This document shows, piece after piece, positions 1-5,835 of a DNA stretch of 42,138 bases; the stretch's first letter is position 1; the number at the start of each line of letters is the position of its first letter. The DNA is from Actinomycetota bacterium (GTDB lineage Bacteria > Actinomycetota > Aquicultoria > JACQXZ01), in assembly GCA_016208465.1 (NCBI GenBank), contig JACQXZ010000019.1, positions 1 through 42,138 on the forward strand, written 5' to 3'. Below the pieces are notes generated by a model that ran no database searches, had not been told where the DNA came from, and was given only the letters and a program-made list of their open reading frames with translations. The translations under genes and the position numbers were made by a program.

Positions 1-72
1 CGCCAGCATAACAGTTCTGCCAGTTTCAGGTTTGATTATTCTCGCGAGACGATTTTTCATTTCCCAATCCAT
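1..72 (-). CDS. Partial DhnA/LsrF-like class I aldolase (N-terminus only)
   Basis: The first 24 codons of a gene that runs off the left edge. The peptide starts MDWEMKNRLARI and continues with a KPETGRTVML segment. This resembles the start of the LsrF / DhnA-type class I aldolase family, where a 'GRTVMLAVDHG' strand leads into the barrel. An AAAGGATG Shine-Dalgarno lies about 9 bases before the ATG at 72, and a second in-frame ATG is at 60. The catalytic residues lie outside the window, so substrate is unknown. The dehydrogenase upstream on the same strand could belong to the same sugar or aldehyde pathway. Family assignment rests on 24 residues only. Confidence 0.5.
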   Translation of the reverse strand, partial: MDWEMKNRLARIIKPETGRTVMLA

Positions 73-134
73 TTACAATCATCCTTTCTGTTGTTTTGAT
101 TATTTTCTTGATTCTTTCTCATTTCAAGTGGTTT

Positions 135-327
135 CCCCTCTAAAAAGAGGGGATTAAGGGGTGTGTTTATTTTCAATCTTTTCAATATAACCTTTAATAT
201 CTTCTAATACTCCTTCAATATTATTCATTACGTCAGCATCCTTATATCTTAAAACTGTTATTCCTAATTCATTTAATTTCTGTTCTTTTCTTTCCTACAC
301 ACCCCTGCACCCCTCTTTTTAGAGGGG
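135..327. mobile_element. Palindrome-bounded element carrying a DUF559 remnant
   Basis: Two copies of the 18-base near-palindrome CCCCTCTAAAAAGAGGGG lie in exact inverted orientation at 135-152 and 310-327. Each is followed on its inner side by a G-rich tail (GGGGTGTGT type). Between them is the end of a DUF559-type endonuclease gene. Related palindromes without a gene occur at 27742-27762 and 38974-38994. The layout suggests a small element with palindromic ends that has lost most of its gene; mobility is inferred. Confidence 0.5.
154..294 (-). pseudogene. C-terminal remnant of a DUF559 (Vsr-like) endonuclease
   Basis: Minus-strand reading gives 46 codons ending in TAA at 154-156. They include ELGITVLRYKDADVMNNIEG and then a VLEDI..YIEKIE helix. 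This is the typical C-terminal end of DUF559 proteins, small PD-(D/E)xK nuclease-fold proteins related to very-short-patch-repair endonucleases. An in-frame TAG at 295-297 precedes it, and no start codon or N-terminal catalytic portion (usually about 80 more residues) is present, so it cannot be functional. It fills the space between two inverted palindromes. Confidence 0.6.
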
Positions 328-448
328 AATATTTATTTACTCACTTACTTTGAGAAAGAACCATTTTTATACATTATACCACTAAGTTTGTTATGGCAAT
401 TAATTCAAATATCAAAGCTCAAATTTCACTCTTCACCTCTTACGTTAA

Positions 449-1471
449 TCAGGGCTCAACAATCACCTTAATAGATTCCTTTGCTTCAGCAACAAGTTTG
501 AAACCAATGCTTGCTTCTTCTAAGCTTAGTCTATGAGTAATCATATCAAGCACATTTATTCTTTTGGCGCGAATTAGTTTTAAAGCTGCTATATGATCCG
601 TGCGGTCACCGGCATAAGAAGTGGTAAGAGTTATTTCGTTACGCCAGAAAAGATTGTTTATTGAAATCGGAATAGTTACACCTTGATTGGTTGGCGCAAA
701 GAAAAGTATAGTGCCCCCTCGTTCTACTGATTCTAATGCTTGCGTAATAGCTGGAGCCGCACCAGTGCATAATATTACCAGATCAGCCAATAAGCCATCA
801 TTTATTTTGCGAAGAGCATCTGGTATATCTTCTTTAGCATGAATTACTACATCAGCGCCAAATTTTTGAGCTGTTTTAAGGCGATAGTCAACAATGTCTG
901 TTGCTATTATTCGACTTGCTCCGAGCGCGCGAGCCAGTTGTATGTGAAGCAATCCTGAAATACCACTGCCAATCACAAGAACAGATTGACCGGGTTTAAA
1001 ACACGCCATCTTTTGTCCACGAAAAACACAAGCCAGCGGTTCAATAAAGGTTGCTTCTTCAAACGAAACTTCGTCCGGTAATAAATAAATACCGCGGTCA
1101 ACATTTATGGCAGGGATTCTAATATATTCAGCAAATCCGCCCGGGTCAAAACTGGTTTTACGCAATGTTTCACAAACAGTATGATGATCACTCAAACAGT
1201 AATGGCAGGTATTGCAAGGAACATGATGAGAAACAGAAACTCTATCCCCTTCTTTATAATTCTCTATACCCTCTCCCACACTTACAATTTCACCCGCAAC
1301 TTCATGCCCTAATACCAACGGTGTTCTGCCGGCTCGATACCACTCGACTACATCAGTCCCGCAAATACCACTAGCTTTTACACGCATCAGTATTTCCCCG
1401 GGACCAATTTGCGGCACAGGAGTTTCTTCTAATCGCACATCATTGTTACTATAATACATCGCAACGCGCAT
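449..1471 (-). CDS. Zinc-dependent medium-chain alcohol/polyol dehydrogenase
   Basis: A 340-residue MDR-superfamily NAD(P)-dependent dehydrogenase of the sorbitol/threonine dehydrogenase type. Visible are the catalytic-zinc CGTD motif near residue 37, GHEVAGEIVSVG near residue 55, the structural-zinc cluster CNTCHYCLSDHHTVC near residues 86-100, and a Rossmann GSGISGLLH near residue 168. Length is normal for the family. The ATG at 1471 has an AGAGAGG Shine-Dalgarno 7 bases upstream. It would oxidise a secondary alcohol or polyol; substrate cannot be told from sequence. An aldolase of the DhnA type starts about 380 bp downstream on the same strand, suggesting a carbohydrate-linked pathway interrupted by the DUF559 element. 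Confidence 0.85.
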   Translation of the reverse strand: MRVAMYYSNNDVRLEETPVPQIGPGEILMRVKASGICGTDVVEWYRAGRTPLVLGHEVAGEIVSVGEGIENYKEGDRVSVSHHVPCNTCHYCLSDHHTVCETLRKTSFDPGGFAEYIRIPAINVDRGIYLLPDEVSFEEATFIEPLACVFRGQKMACFKPGQSVLVIGSGISGLLHIQLARALGASRIIATDIVDYRLKTAQKFGADVVIHAKEDIPDALRKINDGLLADLVILCTGAAPAITQALESVERGGTILFFAPTNQGVTIPISINNLFWRNEITLTTSYAGDRTDHIAALKLIRAKRINVLDMITHRLSLEEASIGFKLVAEAKESIKVIVEP

Positions 1472-1513
1472 AATGTTACCTCTCTTTCAAAAATCAAAAT
1501 CAAAGGATCAGAT

Positions 1514-1624
1514 TTACACGTACACAGGCTGATCGATAATTTCCTTCAAATTACTCCAAACCTTTCTTAAATTGTACCCGATACACATTAGCTTAAATTC
1601 TGTCTTAACTCTCCGATAGGCAAG
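1514..1624 (-). pseudogene. C-terminal tail of a DDE transposase (IS1182/IS5-like)
   Basis: About 36 codons ending at TAA 1514-1516. They read YRRVKTEFKLMCIGYNLRKV, then a short helix and QPVYV. The 'VKTEF.L.C..YNLR' pattern is the usual last segment of IS1182-type DDE transposases. An in-frame TAA at 1625-1627 closes the frame upstream and nothing else of the element is present. It marks the downstream edge of the cassette array and is probably a relic of an old insertion. Confidence 0.55.
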
Positions 1625-1758
1625 TTAGGTCGGAGGCGTTAGCCGGAGCCGTGAATGCTGCTGTTAAGTGAAGTTGGTCGCTCCCATATTCAGAGGTCGA
1701 CAGGACGTGACCCCTCAAATCCCTATAAGTGCTCTTAACGGTAACTGAATAATGCTTA

Positions 1759-2133
1759 TCATTTTTTGTTTTTTCTAACTATATTTTGAGGATTTTTAAA
1801 TTTTGAAAAAATTGCATTTGCACAAAGTTGAGTCAATGGCTCTCCGATAGCCGTCTTAAAATTAAAACCAAGTAGTTGCAATGTTTTCAAAGTATCTACG
1901 CCAATAAGTTCCTTGATTTGTTCATAGGTTCTTGTTTCCATCGGAGTCGTAGAACTCATTGTTTTAAATATTTCTAGAACTTTCCCAACTGTATCGTGTA
2001 GATGTGTAATATCTTCATCACTAATCTCGTACCGGTCTAATTCGCTTTTATACACTTGAGCAATTCTAATTGCTTCTTCTCGTTCTGAAAGTAGTTCATT
2101 AATAATTTCGTCATATTTATTCTTGATAATTTC
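1759..2133 (-). pseudogene. 3' part of an unknown gene split by an ISL3-family insertion
   Basis: This frame is open from the IS boundary to TGA at 1759-1761. It joins in frame, across one copy of the 8-bp target duplication, to the 5' part at 3509-3639. Removing the IS and one duplication restores a single 165-residue protein. The restored product is rich in charged helices (NKYDEIINELLSEREEA near residues 45-61) and I do not recognise its family. An internal ATG at 2055 could start a 98-residue peptide, but it has no clear Shine-Dalgarno. It overlapped the preceding 74-residue gene by 32 bases, so the two were probably translationally coupled in one cassette. Confidence 0.6.
2126..2133. repeat. 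8-bp target site duplication, left copy
   Basis: ATAATTTC immediately outside the left end of the IS. The same octamer is at 3509-3516 outside the right end. Eight bases is the usual duplication for ISL3-family elements, and removing one copy plus the IS restores an open frame. Confidence 0.85.
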
Positions 2134-3508
2134 GGTTCTTTCTTAAAAAAGTTGGAATCTTCTCGGATTTAAAAGCCCGCAATGTTGATGTATTTTTAGT
2201 CTGAAATAATCAATATCTTTATAACCATAAGCCATTCGTTTCAGTCGTTTAATTTTGTTGTTAAATCCTTCTGAATTCTCTTTTTAAACCAATTTAATAT
2301 ATACTCAGTTTTATCTTTTACACTTTCAGCTAATTCTTGAAATATCTTCAGTGAACTTTCTTCTGCCTGTTTTACCCAGCTTTTTATTTGTATTTCCGCC
2401 TGTTTGATATCTGCACTTTCATAAATTTGCAGAAAGCTTTCTTTTAACAGCATTGCCTGATATATTGGTTCATTTACTTCACATAATCTTTTTAATGTTA
2501 CAGCCTGTCTTTCTGTTAAATTGCTTCTTTTTTTTAATAATACAAATCTCTGTTTGCAGCCAGCTAATTCAACAAATTCTGCATCCTTAATATTTCTCGC
2601 TTTTTTTAATTCATCTTTTCTTACTTGATCTAATGCTCTATTAATTTTTTGTACAGCATGAAATCTATCCAATACTATAAGAGCTTTAACTGCATATTTT
2701 TTTGTTGAACTTATGTACGTTCTGGCTCCATCAAGCGCCACTGATTCTAAATTAGAACATTTGTTTCTGCCTAAAGATTCATAATATTTATCAAGCGCTT
2801 CGGCTTTTCTTCCTTTTGCGTTCCACGTGATAATTTTTTCATCTGCATCAATCACATTAGTAAGATATCTGTGATATTTCCTGTAACTGACCTCGTCTAC
2901 GCTTATATTTACTGATCCGGGTGTTGGCTCAAGTTTTACTTTTGATAATTCATCCAGAATCATTTTATCTATACGATATATCTTTTCATCATCCAGCCCT
3001 AAATACCAGCCGGCTTCTTTATTTGTCGTTATTGCTGTCAGCCTGTTGACTTCGTGCGCAAATCTCTTTGTTACTCGTTCCCATTTTCCTATCCAACTAA
3101 TTGCTTCAGTTTTTATTTTTGCACTCTCAGCACACTTATATTTTCTTTTAGGAATATGTAAAAATATTCGACGTTCTCCCATTCTTAGATCTTCAGCTAT
3201 TGTTATATCAGTACTGTGATAACCTTTTGTATGAATTTTTCCGCATTCACTGCATACTGCGTTATTATTTTTATATGGCGCTAATTTAATATGTATTTCT
3301 TTATCTGTTATTGAAACAATTTTTTCTACTTTATATTCTGGAATATTTAACAATTTGCTGATAGTATATTTGCATAACATCGACTGCCTCCTGGTTTGTT
3401 ATTTTTCTCAATTTAACTATACCAGATTACTTGGTAGTCGATGTTTCTATTTATTCCTTTATTTACAATGCTTTACAAGTTTTTATCCAACTTATTTACG
3501 AATGACCC
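2134..3508 (-). mobile_element. ISL3-family insertion sequence (1,375 bp)
   Basis: The ends were set from the 8-bp target duplication and imperfect terminal inverted repeats of about 25 bp. The left end begins GGTTCTTTCTTAAAAAAG and the right end, read inward, begins GGGTCATTCGTAAATAAG. Both continue with TTGGA. A single ISL3-type transposase gene fills the element. The insertion splits a small cassette gene. The transposase is frameshifted near its C-terminus, so this copy is probably inactive, although the ends and duplication are still crisp, implying a fairly recent arrival. Confidence 0.85.
2143..3380 (-). pseudogene. ISL3-family transposase, frameshifted near the C-terminus
   Basis: An N-terminal zinc-finger region (CSECGKIHTKGYH near residues 39-51) is followed by the DDE_Tnp_ISL3 domain. 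The catalytic region includes NISVDEVSYRKYH near residue 160 and LDRFHAVQKINRALDQVRKD near residue 238. The frame beginning at ATG 3380 stops early at 2241 after KDLTTKLND. Changing frame by one base in an A5 run near 2283 gives the expected ending, with EGFNNKIKRLKRMAYGYKD and CGLLNPRRFQLF, then TAA at 2143-2145. One lost A explains this. Sequencing error in the homopolymer is the alternative. Confidence 0.85.
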
Positions 3509-3516
3509 ATAATTTC
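3509..3516. repeat. 8-bp target site duplication, right copy
   Basis: ATAATTTC, identical to 2126-2133, immediately outside the right end of the IS. Confidence 0.85.
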
Positions 3517-3639
3517 CGTATCTTTTTCCAGTTTAAGTGCTTTAATTTTTGTGCTGACTGCAGATACCGTGCCTTTTACGGCTAAAGTTGTTAAATTAGT
3601 GCCCATCTCAGTTAGAACTGCCATAGTCGTATCGTTCAT
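3509..3639 (-). pseudogene. 5' part of the unknown gene split by the IS
   Basis: Starts at ATG 3639, preceded by AGGAGG at an 8-base spacing, the best ribosome binding site in this part of the window. It reads MNDTTMAVLTEMGTNLTTLA and continues through a lysine-rich helix to the target duplication. The frame then enters the IS and stops after GHS. The remaining codons lie at 1759-2133. The start overlaps the end of the 74-residue gene upstream. Function unknown. Confidence 0.65.
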
Positions 3640-3832
3640 CAATAATTCCTCCTAGCCTCTTTTTACTTAAATAATCAATTAATTCTTGAATATGATTTTT
3701 TAGATTGGGGTCAATGGTAAGATGGTACAAGTATCCAAGTCGATGCTGGAGATCGAATAAAGGAAGTATTCCAATCTCATTGCTCAATGAAGATGTGTGC
3801 AAAAAAGCATAGAAACCAATTTCTTGAATCAT
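3608..3832 (-). CDS. Small cassette protein of unknown function (74 aa)
   Basis: ATG at 3832 follows a TTAGGAGC Shine-Dalgarno at good spacing, and the stop (TGA, 3608-3610) overlaps the next gene's start by 32 bases. The product is a small soluble protein (MIQEIGFYAFLHTSSLSNEI...) with a C-terminal basic helix and a glycine-rich DERYDYGSSN tail. I do not recognise a family. Its layout, a short gene translationally coupled to a 165-residue partner within one integron-type cassette, resembles many two-gene stress or defence cassettes, but nothing in the sequence shows what it does. Confidence 0.6.
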   Translation of the reverse strand: MIQEIGFYAFLHTSSLSNEIGILPLFDLQHRLGYLYHLTIDPNLKNHIQELIDYLSKKRLGGIIDERYDYGSSN

Positions 3833-3854
3833 AAATGCTCCTAATTACTTATTT

Positions 3855-3897
3855 CATTCTGCGGTTTACAATGCGGCACTCGCAGAATGTTGTCTAA
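3855..3897. repeat. Cassette-leader palindrome (copy 1)
   Basis: The 9-bp arms CATTCTGCG (3855-3863) and CGCAGAATG (3881-3889) flank a TTTACAATGCGGCA centre and are followed by TTGTCTAAT. The centre and right arm match the leader of another cassette at 4919-4956 (ACAATGCGACATTCGCAGAA..GTCGCCTAAC). The match ends at the R'' core box, so the two cassettes share a beginning. Confidence 0.55.
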
Positions 3898-4125
3898 TTA
3901 TGTAAAAACGGCAACCGAAACGGAGCGTTTAGTAGCAAACCCTTTTTTGTGAAGTTTAATACGTTCAATTTCATGAAGTGTTTCTGCTTCAAGGTAACTC
4001 TCTCCACAGTGAGGACAGGTCACCACAGGAACATTTTCTATTACTAAAATGTTTTTGCCCTTTCCATATGTCCTGGTAACCCTGCGGATACGCACACCCT
4101 CTTTTCCACAAATTTCACATATCAT
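3898..4125 (-). CDS. YgiT/MqsA-type zinc-finger antitoxin
   Basis: A 75-residue protein with two CxxC pairs (CEIC near residue 3 and CPHC near residue 37). These are the zinc-binding knuckles of the YgiT-type (MqsA N-terminal) domain, followed by a YLEAETLHEIERI helix. Members pair with DUF4258 or MqsR-like toxins, and a DUF4258 gene lies directly upstream. The frame stays open to an ATG at 4167, but the ATG at 4125 has an AGAGGA Shine-Dalgarno and gives a typical N-terminus. The usual DNA-binding Xre half of full MqsA is absent, as in many short members. The toxin partner is frameshifted, so this antitoxin may be an orphan. Confidence 0.7.
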   Translation of the reverse strand: MICEICGKEGVRIRRVTRTYGKGKNILVIENVPVVTCPHCGESYLEAETLHEIERIKLHKKGFATKRSVSVAVFT

Positions 4126-4156
4126 CTGTTTTTTTCCTCTCATAGCCATATATACA

Positions 4157-4443
4157 TTATAACGCATACACAGTAATGATAACCAACTTGCCTGTTGTAC
4201 TTATTGTTGCAACAACCTCAACTTACTACCGGCAATGGTTTTTCCATTAATCCGATATTTCCATTCTGTAGTTACCTTGTCTTTTTGACGTGCTGTAATT
4301 TTACCTGTCAGAATACAACGCTCTACATCATATATGTTCAAGCAATCGTTGACCATTTCTTCTTCTGCATGAATTGTCATTACATATTGACGTCTGTGAA
4401 TTTTATCTCTCATTACTTTTAAGATTTTATCGAACATTACCAT
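4157..4443 (-). pseudogene. DUF4258 toxin, frameshifted
   Basis: The N-terminal part (IHAEEEMVNDCLNIYDVERC, then ILTGKITARQKDK) is the signature of DUF4258 proteins, BrnT/RelE-like small toxins usually followed by YgiT-type antitoxins. The frame stops early at 4201 after IAGSKLRLLQQ. Shifting one base near 4215-4225 restores the expected last strand, EVVATISTTGKLVIITVYAL, which ends at TAA 4157-4159, just upstream of the antitoxin. One inserted or deleted base has therefore removed the conserved C-terminal strand, and the toxin is probably inactive. Confidence 0.7.
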
Positions 4444-4473
4444 CCTTTGCCTTTTTAACCATCCCCCATTTCA

Positions 4474-4537
4474 GATAACGGTTTTGAGCTAAAAGAAACT
4501 AGAGGAGGGTTAACTCTAGTCTTTTGCGCCATGTTAG
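4474..4537. other. attC-type recombination site (site A)
   Basis: A degenerate R'' box (GATAAC) at 4474 and R' box (GTTAGCT) at the right end enclose nested stems. ACTAGAG (4498-4504) pairs with CTCTAGT (4514-4520), and the outer AAAAGA pairs with TCTTTT. The layout of core boxes around an imperfect palindrome of about 60 bp is that of an integron attC. It closes the cassette carrying the decayed ORF 4499-4685. Confidence 0.6.
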
Positions 4538-4685
4538 CTGCTGTTGCAAAAGTGATTCCTCAAGTTCTTTAACCCTCTGCTTTGCAACTAAATTATCATA
4601 AAATCTTACCAAAGATTCCCTGGTTTTTTTAGGTCAAATTGCACTGCAACTTTTTGCCCCTTTTCAATTTAACTCCTGTCATCAT
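4499..4685 (-). pseudogene. Decayed small ORF in a 180-bp cassette
   Basis: From ATG 4685 (MMTGVKLK) the reading becomes QKVAVQFDLKK after one frame change. After a second change in an A7 run near 4624 it becomes RESLVRFYDNLVAKQRVKEL then EESLLQQQLTWRKRLEL, ending at TAG 4499-4501 inside attC site A. The amphipathic coiled segment looks protein-like, but two frameshifts are needed. I do not recognise a family. Confidence 0.35.
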
Positions 4686-4716
4686 TTATGGTCTCATTCC
4701 CCCGCTCGCAATGAGC

Positions 4717-4793
4717 AGATAACGGTTTGTATTCACGAAGTCGCCGAAGGCGATTTCCCGAAGGGCAAGCGTAGCGTGAATACTTTGTTAGGC
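4717..4793. other. attC-type recombination site (site B)
   Basis: AGATAAC (4717-4723) and GTTAGGC (4787-4793) are R''/R' core boxes. A perfect 9-bp stem GTATTCACG (4729-4737) / CGTGAATAC (4775-4783) lies inside them, with smaller GC hairpins (TCGCCGAAGGCGA) in the centre. Size (77 bp) and architecture fit an integron attC. Confidence 0.75.
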
Positions 4794-4814
4794 GACGTTC
4801 TGGAACTTCGTGAA

Positions 4815-4930
4815 TACAAAATTGTAAAATGAAAATTGTAAATATTAAATTTTAAATTGTTCATTTTCTTTTTCCTTTATTTGACTTGCTTAATCATTCA
4901 TTTTACAATTTCCAATCTTCAATTTACAAT
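4815..4930. repeat. AT-rich inverted repeat filling a gene-less cassette
   Basis: The left half (ACAAAATTGTAAAATGAAAA...) and right half (CATTTTACAATTTCC...TTTACAATG) are imperfect inverted copies. This is the style of the other dispersed AT-rich repeats that border four-helix-bundle elements in this window. Together with the leader palindrome it makes up the whole cassette between attC sites B and C; no convincing gene is present. Confidence 0.5.
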
Positions 4931-4951
4931 GCGACATTCGCAGAATGTCGC
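4931..4951. repeat. Cassette-leader palindrome (copy 2)
   Basis: GCGACATTC (4931-4939), loop GCA, GAATGTCGC (4943-4951): perfect 9-bp stem directly abutting the R'' box of site C. It matches the leader at 3855-3897. Confidence 0.55.
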
Positions 4952-5018
4952 CTAACGTTCAAGCACAAACGAAGTCTTTTAAAGGATTTTGGCTTTAGCC
5001 GTTTGTGCTGTGTTATCT
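4950..5018. other. attC-type recombination site (site C)
   Basis: GCCTAAC (4950-4956, a perfect RYYYAAC box) and GTTATCT (5012-5018) flank a perfect 10-bp stem, AGCACAAACG (4962-4971) / CGTTTGTGCT (5000-5009). It closes the PIN toxin-antitoxin cassette, whose last gene ends inside the site. Confidence 0.8.
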
Positions 5019-5170
5019 GTAGTTGAACGCTTACGCCTTTTAAGCTGTTCCTGTAGCTTCTTTGATTTCTCCTTTATAAACCGAATCTGCTCTGTAACTG
5101 ACAGATCTTTAGTATCTTCATAATGTTTGTCCCTAATCTTTCGGACCATTTCAACTGATTTTACGACCAT
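4979..5170 (-). CDS. Putative antitoxin of the PIN-domain toxin
   Basis: A 63-residue basic, helical protein (MVVKSVEMVRKIRDKHYEDT, then a lysine-rich KEKSKKLQEQLKRRKR segment). It overlaps the PIN gene by 20 bases, the usual sign of a translationally coupled toxin-antitoxin pair. No family-specific DNA-binding motif is recognisable, so the role is inferred from position and size. The last residues are encoded inside attC site C, as is common for integron cassette genes. Gene order is toxin first, antitoxin second, the reverse of most VapBC loci. Confidence 0.6.
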   Translation of the reverse strand: MVVKSVEMVRKIRDKHYEDTKDLSVTEQIRFIKEKSKKLQEQLKRRKRSTTDNTAQTAKAKIL

Positions 5171-5624
5171 AAGTCGTCACCTCCCTTGGAGAATAAATTG
5201 AGATTGGCTTATATCCAATCTCAATATTGACAGCATTGAATTTCTGGATTTTATCGAATCTGACGATATGTTTGAAGTTCCAACTGACCAGTAAATCAGC
5301 TCCTGCTACTGCCGCAATAGCAATATGACGTGCATCGTTGCGGAATTTATGAGCTAAAATGCGATGCCTAAGGTATGCATCTGATAATTCAATTGCTTCA
5401 GATGTGAGTTCAATGATCTTGTTTGTACATTTCCTGAACTTTGCATAGATTTTTTTAACCTCATCCGGTGCATCCTGAATCTCAGCATCGGTAAGTTCAG
5501 AAAGTAACAGAGTAAAGACACCTGATTGGAAATCTTTTAAGAGTCCGTTAGACCATTCTTGAAATTCAGGGTCACAACAGCCTCCGATTACAGATGTGTC
5601 TACGTATATGCTCGTTTTCTTCAT
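5151..5624 (-). CDS. PIN-domain ribonuclease toxin
   Basis: A 157-residue PIN-domain protein. The acidic active-site set is visible: D9 in YVDTSVIGG, the ELTDAEI segment near residues 43-49, D97 in RNDARHIAIA, and the final SWNFKHI strand near residue 114. PIN toxins of the VapC type cleave RNA, and this subgroup is common in integron cassettes and genomic islands. It starts 34 bases after the preceding attC site and overlaps a small downstream gene that is the likely antitoxin. All expected core residues appear present. Confidence 0.8.
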   Translation of the reverse strand: MKKTSIYVDTSVIGGCCDPEFQEWSNGLLKDFQSGVFTLLLSELTDAEIQDAPDEVKKIYAKFRKCTNKIIELTSEAIELSDAYLRHRILAHKFRNDARHIAIAAVAGADLLVSWNFKHIVRFDKIQKFNAVNIEIGYKPISIYSPREVTTYGRKIS

Positions 5625-5657
5625 AATCTCATTTTACCATTTTCAGCGTTCAATTGC

Positions 5658-5746
5658 ATCTAACGTTTCCAGCATAAAAGAAGTTTTTGCGGAGCAAAAA
5701 TTTGGGTGAGTGCCGTAAGGCACGAACCTTTTATGCTGTGTTATAC
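5658..5746. other. attC-type recombination site (site D)
   Basis: ATCTAAC (5658-5664, exact RYYYAAC) and GTTATAC (5740-5746) enclose a perfect 11-bp stem, CAGCATAAAAG (5670-5680) / CTTTTATGCTG (5728-5738), with a GCCGTAAGGC hairpin between. This is the clearest attC in the window. It closes the radC-OLD-methylase cassette. Confidence 0.8.
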
Positions 5747-5757
5747 GCTATGCCGTG
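5740..5757. repeat. Inverted boundary repeat of the 5-kb cassette, left copy
   Basis: GTTATACGCTATGCCGTG is the inverted match (17 of 18) of CACGGCATTGCGTATAAC at 10803-10820. It starts with the R' core box of site D. Confidence 0.7.
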
Positions 5758-5835
5758 TCTTCTTTTTGTATTAAGAGCTGACTTTAATTTCATTACTAAT
5801 TTACCTCTATCAAAATTGCTAGCCAGGGGTGGTTT

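Noticed and set aside
1620-1745. A fifth attC closing the interrupted two-gene cassette (GTTAGGT / GTTAAGT boxes and GGCTCCGGCTAACGCC-type repeats)
   Set aside because: Core-like boxes are present but I could not build a convincing paired stem, so it is not listed; it may be a decayed site.
4700-4860. A 39-codon ORF reading through attC site B
   Set aside because: It consists of repeat and attC sequence, has no family resemblance and no reliable ribosome binding site.
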